Assembly: GCA_017302295.1 (NCBI GenBank)
Contig: JAFLDS010000002.1
Location: 124,001-188,000 of the forward strand
Reading direction: 5' to 3'
Origin: Thauera sp.
GTDB taxonomy: Bacteria > Pseudomonadota > Gammaproteobacteria > Burkholderiales > Rhodocyclaceae
Length of the DNA stretch: 64,000 bases
Positions within the stretch are counted from its first letter, which is position 1, and each line of letters begins with the position of its first letter. The position numbers and the translations under genes were made by a program. Shown in pieces: positions 20,285-30,289 of the stretch. The notes beneath the pieces were generated by a model. The model did no database searches and was not told where the DNA came from. It saw nothing but the letters and a program-made list of their open reading frames with translations.

Positions 20285-20980
20285 ATGGATCACGACATCA
20301 GGACCCTCACCGCCCGCCTGCTCGCCCAGCGCTGGCTGCCTCGCACCGACCGCCTGGTGCGCCGCGCCCTGGTCGACGAGAGCTTCCGCCTGGAGCTGGA
20401 CCGCCGCCTGGCCGAAGTCGGCATGCAGTTGCTCGACAACCCCTACGCCGCCCATGTCGGCGTGGCGCTACAGCCCGACATGGCCGAGCCGGTGTTCGGC
20501 GCCGGCCGCGAATACGCCGCCAGCAACCTCGGCCTCGGGCGTGACGAGATCGCGCTGCTGGTGGTGATCTGGTCGCTGATCGTGCTGCCCAAGCGCGAGC
20601 GCCAGGTCACCCGCCGCGAAGTCGTCGACGACGGCCAGGCGGACATGTTCGGCGGCGACAAGCCGGTAGCGCACGGCGACAGCGTGTCGGGCAGCCTGTC
20701 CGAAGCCTCGCTGCTGGCCGACTTCGGCCCGCGCCTCGGCGGCAAGACCAGGATGACGATCGCGCTCGGCAAGCTCTCCCGCCTGGGCTTCATCGAGCGC
20801 CGCAACGGCGTGATCGGTGAGGGGCCGCTGCTCGACGTGGCGCTCGACTATCGCGTGATGGCCGACCGCATCATCCACGGCACGCTGGGCGAGGTGCTCT
20901 CGGCGGCAGGGCGCCCCCTGCCCGCAGAGAACGCGTTCGCCATCGCCGAAGCGGTGCCGGACGCCGACGATCTCAGCTGA
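20285..20980 (+). CDS. putative KITE-like subunit of an SMC complex (MksE/JetB-like)
   Basis: 231 residues starting 10 bases after the kleisin-like gene. The N-terminal half is helical (LTARLLAQRWLPRTDRLVRRALVDES, LDNPYAAHVGVALQPD); the second half looks like a winged helix (GLGRDEIALLVVIWSLIVLPKRE, then SEASLLADFGPRLGGKTRMTIA and LGKLSRLGFIERRNGVIGEGP). This helical plus tandem-winged-helix layout, its size and its place between a kleisin-like and an SMC gene fit MukE/MksE/JetB proteins. No nuclease or ATPase motif is visible. Assignment rests mainly on context. Confidence 0.55.
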   Translation: MDHDIRTLTARLLAQRWLPRTDRLVRRALVDESFRLELDRRLAEVGMQLLDNPYAAHVGVALQPDMAEPVFGAGREYAASNLGLGRDEIALLVVIWSLIVLPKRERQVTRREVVDDGQADMFGGDKPVAHGDSVSGSLSEASLLADFGPRLGGKTRMTIALGKLSRLGFIERRNGVIGEGPLLDVALDYRVMADRIIHGTLGEVLSAAGRPLPAENAFAIAEAVPDADDLS

Positions 20981-21016
20981 ATCGATGCGCCCGGGACGCC
21001 GTCATCGGCCGCGCGA

Positions 21017-21628
21017 TCAGCGCAGACCCCGGAAGTGGAACACCGCGTCGTCGCCCCAGTGTTCGAGCAGGATGCGTCGCACACGCTGCTGCCACAAATG
21101 TGCGAACTGCCGCCGCTGCTCGGCGTCGGCCTCGCCGCGGATGCAGCGCTGCAGCAGGCCGGACATTTCCGCCGCAGCCGGCACCCGCGACAGGTCGGCC
21201 GCCGCGTCGATGGCCGCGCCGGTGTCCCGGCGCGTGACGCGCAGGGCCATCGGAAGGTGGGAGTGGAAGGCCTGCAGGTCGCGGCGCACGAATTGCCCGG
21301 CGATGCCCTTGAAGCCACCCTGCTGCGCCGCGCCGGTGATCAGCGTCAGCACGCTGGCGATGACGCCGGTGACGCCATGCTCCAGCGGTTCGGCAAAGTC
21401 GACGCGCACCCCGCCGCGCTCGGGCAGTTCGCCCGGATACAGCAGCGCCATCGCCCGGCTGGCCATCACGAAGGCTGAAGCCACCGTGGGGCAGGAATGC
21501 CCGGCGAGGCGCACCGCATCCTCGTAGCCGTATTCCAGCACCCCGCCCTCGGCGGCGCCGAGGAATTCGGCCAGCGGATCGCGCACGCGGATTCGCGGCA
21601 CGAGACGGAAGAAATCGGGGAACTGCAT
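21017..21628 (-). CDS. FmdE-like Cys/His protein, function unknown
   Basis: 203 residues on the opposite strand between the KITE-like and SMC genes; ATG 21628 has GCGAGG upstream. The key motif is GHSCPTVASAFVMASRAMALLYPGELPERG, of the GH-C-P type seen in FmdE-like proteins, where the His and Cys bind metal. Later patches are GVTGVIASVLTLITGAAQQGGFKGIAG and a helical C terminus. I am moderately sure of the FmdE-like relationship. It could be a small metal-binding enzyme or sensor. Its stop is 36 bases from the stop of the KITE-like gene, so it is convergent with that pair and divergent from the SMC gene. Confidence 0.5.
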   Translation of the reverse strand: MQFPDFFRLVPRIRVRDPLAEFLGAAEGGVLEYGYEDAVRLAGHSCPTVASAFVMASRAMALLYPGELPERGGVRVDFAEPLEHGVTGVIASVLTLITGAAQQGGFKGIAGQFVRRDLQAFHSHLPMALRVTRRDTGAAIDAAADLSRVPAAAEMSGLLQRCIRGEADAEQRRQFAHLWQQRVRRILLEHWGDDAVFHFRGLR

Positions 21629-21906
21629 GGGGCGCCTCGCTGAGGTTCTGGAACCCGGGCATTGTTCCGGCGCCCGCGGCACACCACATTGATGCAGCTC
21701 ATTTCACGCCCCCACCGTGCAAGGCGCGCCCGGCCTGCTGAGGGAGCGGACCTGGCCGCGATTCCCCGCCCACACCATCGCGGTCGAGCCCGCCCCTGCA
21801 CGGCTCGACCCCGTTTGCCGCCGGCCGGGGGCGTCGGTACACTTCGCGCCTCGTATTTCGCTCCCCTGTCCGCTTCGCCCGCAGGCGCGCCCCACCCGAG
21901 CTGCCG

Positions 21907-24699
21907 ATGTTCCACATCAAGACCCTAGAACTCGTCCATTGGGACTTCTGGCGCCGCTTCTCGCTGCCGCTCGACGCCCAGATCATCACCATCGTCGGCC
22001 CCAACGGCTCGGGCAAGACCACGCTGCTGGATGCGCTGCGCACGCTGTTCGCGCTGCGCTGCTCGGGCAAGCGCGACTTCCGCCGCTACGTGCGCCGCGC
22101 CGACCGCAGCTTTGCCTGGATCCGCGCCATCGTCGCCAACCTGCCGGGCAGCAGCGGGCGGCGTCCGTTCTTCCCCTGCCTGTCGGACGAGGTCACCCTC
22201 GCCTGCCGCATCCGCAAGGCCGGCGGCGACTGGATCCGCGACTACACCATCGTCGACGGCGACCGCGACATCGAGGCCTTGGAAACCACCAACGACTGGA
22301 TCGGCCTGCGCGACTACCAGCACCGCCTGGCCTGGGGCGGGCTGACGCCGGCGATCACCAAGGTACTGGCGCTGGAACAGGGCGACACCGACAAGCTGTG
22401 CGAATACTCGCCCAAGGCCTTGCTGGAGCTCGTGTTCGACGTCTTCGGCGACAAGGAGGTGCTGGACAACTACCAGGCCGCGCGCGAGGAGCAGAAGAAC
22501 GCCGGGCGCGAACTGGGCGAACTCGGCATCGACCTCGATCGGCTGAAGACCCAGGCCGAGGAGAAGAAGGCAGAGGCCAACCGCTATCTGGACTGGAAGC
22601 AGCTCGCCGACGAGGCTCAGGCACTGGCGGCGGAGATCGTGCCGCGCTTGGAGATCGCCGAGCTCGAGCGCGACATTGCTTCCGAGCGCGAGGCGCTGCG
22701 CCGTGTCGGTCGCGAGCGCACCGAGAAGCTGATCGAACAACGCGAGTCGCGCCAGCGAGCGGAGGTCGTGCGCAGCGAGCAGGACGCCGCGCAGGCGGAA
22801 CGAAAGCGCCTGAAGGATCACGACAACGCGACCGAGCAACGATATCTCGCCACCCACGACCGCGTGCGCGATCTGGAGAAGCTGCTCGAAGAACGCGACA
22901 GGCTGCGCGCCCAGCTCGCCAGCGAGCACGGTGCCGACGCTGTCGCGCTGGAATCGGAACATGAGCAAGCCGACGCTGCGCAGGCGGCACTGCGCCGCAA
23001 GGAACGCGAGCTGGTCGCCGCCTTCGAGGAAAAGTCCGAAAGTCTGCGCAGCGAACGCCAGCGCAGCGGGCCGCCGGGCGACGCCGAGGTGGCGCGCTTT
23101 CGCGTCAAGCTCAGCGCCGAAGGGATCGCGCACAAGAGCCTGGCCGAAGTCGTGGAGGTCACCGACCCCGCCTGGCAGGCCGCGCTCGAGGCCGTGCTGC
23201 GCCCCTACCGCCACCTGATCCTGCTCGAGCGCGAATCCGACCGCCATGTAGCCTGGTCGCTCGCCGAGCGCGAGCGCTTCCGCCACTTCATCGTGCCCGA
23301 GCGCGAGAGCGCACCGCCGCCGCGGCCGATGAGCCTCGCGGAGGTGGTGGAGTTCAGCGCGCCGTTGCCGCGCTGGCTGACGGATCTGCTCAACCGCATC
23401 CGCCGGGTCGACAATGCCGACGCCGCGCGCGATCTGCCGCGCGAGCAGGAATGGATCACCCGCGACGGCTACCACCGCGAACGCCGCGGCGCCCGCCACC
23501 TCGGCCGGCCGCAGGAATTCCACTTCGGCGAGCTCGCCCGCCAGTCGCGCATCGCCGCGCTGCAGGAGGAAATCGCTGCTCTCGACAAGCAGCTCCAGGC
23601 CCTGCGCCCGAAGCTGGATGCCGCTGCCGCGAGGCTCACCACGCTGCGCCAGCGCCTGCTGGGCCTGCAATCGGCACAGCTGCTCGCCGCACGCAGCGAA
23701 GCCTACGCCCACGCCGAAGCCGAGCTGCCCGACGCACGCAAGGCGCTCACCGAGGCGATCGGCGAACGCAGCGAGACCCGCGGCGAGATGGACCGGCTCT
23801 CGGAAAAGCTCAACGGCATCCAGATCGAGCTCGACCGCCGCACCCGCGAGCTCAAGGCGATCGAGCAGCGCCTTGCCGAGATCGCGCGCGAGCACGGCCC
23901 GCGCCGCCGTGCCCAGGCCGAGCGCATTCTGACCCTGCACCGCCGCCGGCGCGGCATGCCCGCGCACTGGCTGAACGCCCACGATCTCGCCCTGCTCGCC
24001 GAGAAATACGGCGGCGCCACCGGCGCCCGTCGCGAACTCGACCGCCTGCGCAAACGCCTCGACGACGGCGACTGGATCACCGACCCCGCGGTGCTGGCCG
24101 TGCGCGACCGGCTCGCCGCAGAAGTCGCCCTGCGCGAACGCGACTACCTCAACCGCCAGGGCTACTGCACCACCGCACGCCTGCACACCGACAACGCGCG
24201 TGCCGCCTACATCGCCAAGCTGCGCGCTACGGTGCGCCAGTATGCGAAGAACCTGAAGGCGCTGGGCGAACTCGCCAACGTCAGCGTCGATTGCCCCACG
24301 CCGCACCTGGAAAACGACGACGTCTCGCTCGCTCAGGCCGGCCTGGAAGTGCGCTTCGACTTCGACCGCAAGGGCGCGGTCGGGCTCAACGACGGCGAAG
24401 CCTCGGGCGGCCAGCAAGTGATGAAGTCGCTGATCCTGCTCATCGGCCTGCTGATGGATGACGCCCGCCCGGGCGGCTTCGTCTTCATCGACGAGCCCTT
24501 CGCCCACCTGGATGTTGCCAACATCGACCGCGTCGGCACCTTCCTGCGCGCTACCCGCGCCCAATACCTGATCACCACCCCGGTCACCCACAACGCCAAC
24601 GTCTTCGCCCCGGCGCAGCTGACCCTGGTCACGCGCAAGAAGCAGCCCGGCAGCGAATGGGCGCCGCCGATCGGGGTGCTGCAGCGGGCGCTGGACTGA
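21907..24699 (+). CDS. SMC-type ATPase (MksB/JetC-like), 930 aa
   Basis: N-terminal ATPase half with Walker A GPNGSGKTT (31-39), then a conserved Q-loop region. Coiled coil from about 190 to 350 (EEKKAEANRYL, RERTEKLIEQRESRQR). A hinge-like globular part at about 400-540 (LAEVVEVTDPAWQAALEAVLRPY ... ITRDGYHRERRGARHLG). Second coiled coil about 545-680. C-terminal ATPase half with signature SGGQQ (about 832-836), Walker B FVFIDEP (about 858) and D-loop HLD. Both halves are intact, so the ATPase should work. The length fits MksB/JetC rather than MukB. Its 278-base upstream region is shared with the divergent FmdE-like gene. Confidence 0.85.
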   Translation: MFHIKTLELVHWDFWRRFSLPLDAQIITIVGPNGSGKTTLLDALRTLFALRCSGKRDFRRYVRRADRSFAWIRAIVANLPGSSGRRPFFPCLSDEVTLACRIRKAGGDWIRDYTIVDGDRDIEALETTNDWIGLRDYQHRLAWGGLTPAITKVLALEQGDTDKLCEYSPKALLELVFDVFGDKEVLDNYQAAREEQKNAGRELGELGIDLDRLKTQAEEKKAEANRYLDWKQLADEAQALAAEIVPRLEIAELERDIASEREALRRVGRERTEKLIEQRESRQRAEVVRSEQDAAQAERKRLKDHDNATEQRYLATHDRVRDLEKLLEERDRLRAQLASEHGADAVALESEHEQADAAQAALRRKERELVAAFEEKSESLRSERQRSGPPGDAEVARFRVKLSAEGIAHKSLAEVVEVTDPAWQAALEAVLRPYRHLILLERESDRHVAWSLAERERFRHFIVPERESAPPPRPMSLAEVVEFSAPLPRWLTDLLNRIRRVDNADAARDLPREQEWITRDGYHRERRGARHLGRPQEFHFGELARQSRIAALQEEIAALDKQLQALRPKLDAAAARLTTLRQRLLGLQSAQLLAARSEAYAHAEAELPDARKALTEAIGERSETRGEMDRLSEKLNGIQIELDRRTRELKAIEQRLAEIAREHGPRRRAQAERILTLHRRRRGMPAHWLNAHDLALLAEKYGGATGARRELDRLRKRLDDGDWITDPAVLAVRDRLAAEVALRERDYLNRQGYCTTARLHTDNARAAYIAKLRATVRQYAKNLKALGELANVSVDCPTPHLENDDVSLAQAGLEVRFDFDRKGAVGLNDGEASGGQQVMKSLILLIGLLMDDARPGGFVFIDEPFAHLDVANIDRVGTFLRATRAQYLITTPVTHNANVFAPAQLTLVTRKKQPGSEWAPPIGVLQRALD

Positions 24700-24773
24700 G
24701 TCACCGTGTCGAGCGCCCAGCATTGAGGGCGCCCGCCCCCGACCGCGACAGCCGCATATTCATCCCCGCCGCA

Positions 24774-26570
24774 TCAGCCTCCCAGTAGCGCATCGGGCGG
24801 CAGGCCGATACGGACGTTTCCCCAGTGGCGGCCGCCGACCGTGATCGGCACGGCGATATCGCACAGGATCTCGCCGGTGTCGCGAAGATAGGTCTGCAGT
24901 AGCAGCGGCTCGTTATTGCGCGCGGCACGCAGTTCCGGCGGACGCTCGAACTTGCGGCACGTGCGGTTGCCGGCGAGGTCGACAGCCGGATCGCCGGTAA
25001 GCGGCTTGGAGAACTTCGAGTTGTGCACCGACAAATAGCTGTCGGTATTGACCGCCACCGCGAAGACCGCGCCGGGCGTCGTGTCCAGCGTGCCGTCGAG
25101 CAGGGCCTGGCAGCGCCGCCCGAATTCGTCTCCCCACGACACGCTGAACTTTGGCGGATTGGTTCTCGGAATGGGCTGGTAGCGATTATCGAAGACGTCG
25201 ACGCGCGCGCCTGCCATCGCCTCGAGTTCGCCCTGGATGCGGTCGCGGAACAGGCGCGCCTGCTTGACGACGCGGTCGAACGCGCCTTCGCCGGTGCGAA
25301 AGCGCGAGACCAGCTCCTGAATGCCCTCCGTCGCCTGCGCGAGCCCCACGGTGCGCCGCTCGCTGTCGTCCATCTCGCCGGCCACCGTGCGCGAGAGTTC
25401 ATTGATGCTGACCACATGTCCGTGCACGTTCGCATTGGCGTCCGACAGCGACTGCATCGCCGCCGCGATCTGCGCCAGCTGCGCGCCGGTGGCTTCGAAC
25501 TCGCCCACCATGTGCTCGAACTGCCGCGCCGACTCACCCACGACCTCGCGGGTGCGCAGCACATCGGCGTTGATCACCTCGTTCTCGCTGCGCGTATCGG
25601 CCACCAGTTCGAGCATGCCATTGATGTTGCCGACGATCTCGACCGTCGCCTTGTTGACGCGCTCGGCGAGCTTGCGCACCTCGTCGGCGACGACGGCGAA
25701 TCCGCGCCCGGCCTCGCCGGCACGGGCCGCCTCGATCGCGGCGTTGAGCGCGAGCAGATTGGTCTGATCGGCCACCTCCCGGATCAACGCGGCGATCTGC
25801 TTCACGCTCTCGGAGCGGCGCGACAGGTCATCGACCGTGCGGTTGAACTGCATCACCTTATCGCTGACAGCGTTGATCCTGACCGCGATGTCCTGCATCT
25901 CGCCCCGAGATTCGCGGGCGATGTCGAGGTTGGCGTTGGTCGACTCGGTGATGCAGCGGACACTGTCGGAGACATGGCCGATGGCAGCGGTCGACCGCGT
26001 GCTGGCCTCGAACACCATCGCCGTCATGCGACCCTGCTCGCGTGCGTCGGTCGCCGAGTTCTCCACGCGCTGCCTCACCTGAACCGCTTCACGCGCGATA
26101 CCGACGCTCATACGCCTCACCTCACCGATGATGTGGCGCATCTTGGCAGCGAAAAGGTTATAGCCCGACGCCAGCTCGCGCAGCTCGTCGTACGTGCTCA
26201 AGGGCAGATCGCGCGAGAAGTCACCCTCGCCGCGCGCGATCTCGTGGAAGATCTGGGTGATCACACGCACCGGACGCACGATGAGGTGCCGCAGGTACAG
26301 CACCTGGGCGACGATGAAGATCAGCGCGGCGACAGTGAGGGCGATCGATGCCACCCAGCCGCCGGCCAGCGCCTCGCTCACGCGCCCGGCCACCTCCGGC
26401 GCCACCTTGCCACTGGCCAGCAGCTCCGCGACCTCGGCCTGCTGCCGCCAATACACTCCCAGATAGGCGAGATTGATGGCGAACAGGAACAGAAAGCTGA
26501 ACAGCTTTTTCGTCAGCGAGTTCCAGAACGTCTTTTCAATGGCCTCGTACAGCTGGCCGAATGTCTTCAT
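24774..26570 (-). CDS. methyl-accepting chemotaxis protein with C-terminal sensor
   Basis: 598 residues. Two membrane helices (about 24-42 and 72-93) enclose only about 30 periplasmic residues, too few for a ligand domain. A HAMP domain follows (about 94-146), then the methyl-accepting signalling domain with the hairpin tip [20 protein letters not shown] (about 260-280). Beyond the signalling domain, residues about 460-598 form a Cache/PAS-like module ([40 protein letters not shown]), so sensing is probably cytoplasmic. The order sensor-after-signalling is the reverse of the usual. No che genes are nearby. It is convergent with the SMC gene. Confidence 0.9.
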   Translation of the reverse strand: MKTFGQLYEAIEKTFWNSLTKKLFSFLFLFAINLAYLGVYWRQQAEVAELLASGKVAPEVAGRVSEALAGGWVASIALTVAALIFIVAQVLYLRHLIVRPVRVITQIFHEIARGEGDFSRDLPLSTYDELRELASGYNLFAAKMRHIIGEVRRMSVGIAREAVQVRQRVENSATDAREQGRMTAMVFEASTRSTAAIGHVSDSVRCITESTNANLDIARESRGEMQDIAVRINAVSDKVMQFNRTVDDLSRRSESVKQIAALIREVADQTNLLALNAAIEAARAGEAGRGFAVVADEVRKLAERVNKATVEIVGNINGMLELVADTRSENEVINADVLRTREVVGESARQFEHMVGEFEATGAQLAQIAAAMQSLSDANANVHGHVVSINELSRTVAGEMDDSERRTVGLAQATEGIQELVSRFRTGEGAFDRVVKQARLFRDRIQGELEAMAGARVDVFDNRYQPIPRTNPPKFSVSWGDEFGRRCQALLDGTLDTTPGAVFAVAVNTDSYLSVHNSKFSKPLTGDPAVDLAGNRTCRKFERPPELRAARNNEPLLLQTYLRDTGEILCDIAVPITVGGRHWGNVRIGLPPDALLGG

Positions 26571-26815
26571 GGGGTCGCTTCCTGATACCGAACACGGGCA
26601 ATGATGTCTCCATCGGACCAGGCGCCGACTCCTTTAGCTCGGAGTCGAAATATTTTGCTCAAACACACCCTGCAGCGGAGCACATCCGGGCTGGAGCAGC
26701 GCCTTACCCAGCCCGCGCAATTGCCCCGCCCCCTCTGGCCTGCCACAATTACGCCTTTGCCGCGGCCGCCCTGGCCCGCGCCCCTGATTTCATCATCCGA
26801 GCCGACACGCAGACC

Positions 26816-28315
<1,500 letters not shown>

Positions 28316-28339
28316 GCGCGACCCCGGCTGCAAACAAGA

Positions 28340-28378
28340 AACCCCCGCAAGGCTCGCGCCCTGCGGGGGTTTTCGTTT
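28340..28378 (+). terminator. rho-independent terminator of lysS
   Basis: AACCCCCGCA and TGCGGGGGTT form a 10-bp stem with a 12-base loop, followed by TTCGTTTTA. It lies immediately after lysS on the same strand. Confidence 0.92.
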
Positions 28379-28535
28379 TATACGCGCACGCCTCGGTGCG
28401 GCGCCGGCAACACCCCCTGGCCGAATACCCGGGATCAAGGTCCGATTTCAGCGTCTAAAGTGCGAAGGGAAGGAGCCTTGGATTTGCCCAGGCAGGACGG
28501 TGGAGCACCCGCCACCTCGCCTCGGGCCACTGACG

Positions 28536-29075
28536 ATGAAGCTGCTCGATCTGGTACACGCCCGTACGACGGTCTTTCCGCAAGCCCTGCCTCTGGCAGC
28601 CGCGGTTGCAGCCGGCATGACCTTGCTTGCGGCAACGCGTCCGCACGGAACTTGGCTCTTGTTGCTGCCCTGCGGCCTGGGTGGTCTCGCGCTATGGACC
28701 CTGCTGGAATACCTGCTGCACCGCTTCGTGCTTCACCGCGTCGAGCCCTTCCGCCGCTGGCATCTCGAACATCACCGCACCCCCGACCAGCCGATGCGCA
28801 CGCCCATTCTGTTCAGCATGATGCTGCTCGCCGGTCTCGCGGCAGTGCCGCTGCTGGTGATCGGCGACCAGTGGCTGGCGACGGGCATCACGCTCGGACT
28901 GATTGCGGGTCACATGGCGCAGGAAGTCACCCATCACACGCTGCACCGTCCGGGCACCCGCGGTGGCTGGATCGAGGCGCGTTTCCGCCAACACGACCGC
29001 CACCACCACCAGCGGCCCGACCGGGCCTACGGCACCCTGACGGCGATCTGGGACCGGCTGCTCGGCACACTCTGA
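28536..29075 (+). CDS. fatty acid hydroxylase/sterol desaturase-family membrane protein
   Basis: 179 residues from ATG 28536; GTG 28500 in the same frame would add 12. Four hydrophobic segments alternate with histidine clusters typical of membrane di-iron oxygenases: HRFVLH, HLEHHR, HMAQEVTHHTLH and HDRHHH. These should bind two irons and hydroxylate or desaturate a lipid or isoprenoid chain at the inner membrane. The substrate cannot be told. It is shorter than sterol desaturases and closer to small fatty-acid 2-hydroxylase-like proteins. The 221 bases between lysS and this start hold only the lysS terminator and no clear promoter. Confidence 0.8.
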   Translation: MKLLDLVHARTTVFPQALPLAAAVAAGMTLLAATRPHGTWLLLLPCGLGGLALWTLLEYLLHRFVLHRVEPFRRWHLEHHRTPDQPMRTPILFSMMLLAGLAAVPLLVIGDQWLATGITLGLIAGHMAQEVTHHTLHRPGTRGGWIEARFRQHDRHHHQRPDRAYGTLTAIWDRLLGTL

Positions 29076-29121
29076 GCACACTGGCCCGTCTGCGCGCCCA
29101 TCGCCGCGCCCCGCCGGCGGA

Positions 29122-29277
29122 TCAGCCCCTCATGCCGATCGCGTCCATGAACAAGCGGAAGAGCCACGCCGCGACACCGAGTGCCGAGACACCGGCCGCC
29201 CAGATTGCCACGAACCAGGCGAGCCGGCGCCACCCCGAGGACGGCGCCGGCTCGCTGTCTTGGCTACCGCCGGCCAT
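29122..29277 (-). CDS. DUF2474-type small subunit of bd oxidase
   Basis: 51 residues: a polar N terminus (SQDSEPAPSSGWRRLAW), one membrane helix (about 20-41, FVAIWAAGVSALGVAAWLFRL) and a short end. Its ATG overlaps the cydB stop as TGATG. Single-helix proteins of the DUF2474 family take the place of CydX in the cyanide-insensitive (Cio) branch of bd oxidases and probably stabilise the complex. Family and position agree well. Confidence 0.85.
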   Translation of the reverse strand: MAGGSQDSEPAPSSGWRRLAWFVAIWAAGVSALGVAAWLFRLFMDAIGMRG

Positions 29278-30284
29278 CAGTGGTACCCGTCTCCGGGGCG
29301 GACCTTGCCGCGGAAGACGTAGTACGACCATGCCGTGTACATCAGGATGAAGGGCACGATGAACAGCGCGCCGACCAGCGCGAAGCCCTGGCTCTGCGGC
29401 GGAGCGGCGGCCTGCCAGATGGTGATGTCGGGCGGGATGATCATCGGCCAGACGCTGATCGCCAGCCCGGTGTAGCCGAGGAAGACCAGCCCGAGCACGT
29501 AGATGAAGGGCGCCGCGTGCGGCTCACCGCGCAGCGAGCGCAGCAGTTGCACCGCGCAGAAGACGACCAGCAGCGGCACCGGCGCGAACCACAGCATGTT
29601 GGGCCACGAGAACCAGCGCGCGGCAATGCCCGGATGGGCGAGCGGCGTCCAGATGCTGACCGCGACGATGAAGGCGATCATGGCCCACAGCAACGGGCCG
29701 GTAAGCCGGATCATCGCGGCCTGCAGCGCCCCCTCGGTCTTCAGGATCAGCCAGGTGCTGCCGAGCACCGCGTAGGTCACCACGACACCGAGGCCGGCGA
29801 ACAGCGGGAACGGCGCGAACCAGTCGAAGGCGCCGCCGGCGAAGGCCCGATTCACCACCGGGATGCCCTCGATGTAGGCCCCCAGCGCAACCCCCTGGAA
29901 GAACGCCGCCGAGATCGAACCGACGATGAAGGCCTTGTCCCAGAAGTGGCGCTCATGGTCCGGCGCCTTGAAGCGGAACTCGAACGCCACGCCGCGCAGG
30001 ATCAGCCCGAGCAGCATGAAGATCAGCGGTAGATAGAGCGCACTCAGCACCACCGAGTACACCAGCGGAAAGGCCGCAAGCAGCCCTGCGCCGCCCAGCA
30101 CCAGCCAGGTCTCGTTACCGTCCCATACCGGAGCAACGGTGTTCATCATCACGTCACGGTCATGGCGGTCGGAGGCAAACGGGAAGAGGATCCCGATGCC
30201 GAGGTCGAATCCATCCATGACCACATACATCATGACCCCGAAGAAGATGATCAGGATCCAGATCAGCGAAAAATCGATACCCAT
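29277..30284 (-). CDS. cioB: cytochrome bd-type quinol oxidase subunit II
   Basis: 335 residues with about eight or nine membrane helices. Typical features are VVMDGFDLGIGILFPF at the N terminus, PVWDGNETWLVLGGAGLLAAFPLVYS and GVAFEFRFK. It pairs with subunit I, encoded 5 bases upstream, and with the DUF2474 peptide encoded just downstream. The Cio label rather than Cyd follows from the DUF2474 partner and the short Q-loop of subunit I. No cydDC exporter genes are nearby. Confidence 0.93.
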   Translation of the reverse strand: MGIDFSLIWILIIFFGVMMYVVMDGFDLGIGILFPFASDRHDRDVMMNTVAPVWDGNETWLVLGGAGLLAAFPLVYSVVLSALYLPLIFMLLGLILRGVAFEFRFKAPDHERHFWDKAFIVGSISAAFFQGVALGAYIEGIPVVNRAFAGGAFDWFAPFPLFAGLGVVVTYAVLGSTWLILKTEGALQAAMIRLTGPLLWAMIAFIVAVSIWTPLAHPGIAARWFSWPNMLWFAPVPLLVVFCAVQLLRSLRGEPHAAPFIYVLGLVFLGYTGLAISVWPMIIPPDITIWQAAAPPQSQGFALVGALFIVPFILMYTAWSYYVFRGKVRPGDGYH

Positions 30285-30289
30285 GCTCT

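Noticed and set aside
18994..24699. Calling the SMC locus a true Wadjet system
   Set aside because: No JetD-like nuclease gene is present and the first two subunits are recognised only by layout, so the name would claim an unproven defence function.
21925..24723. A 932-codon open frame on the minus strand, antisense to the SMC gene
   Set aside because: It mirrors the codon bias of the high-GC SMC gene; its translation is Val/Gly/Ala/Arg-rich without motifs, while the plus strand encodes a complete SMC ATPase.
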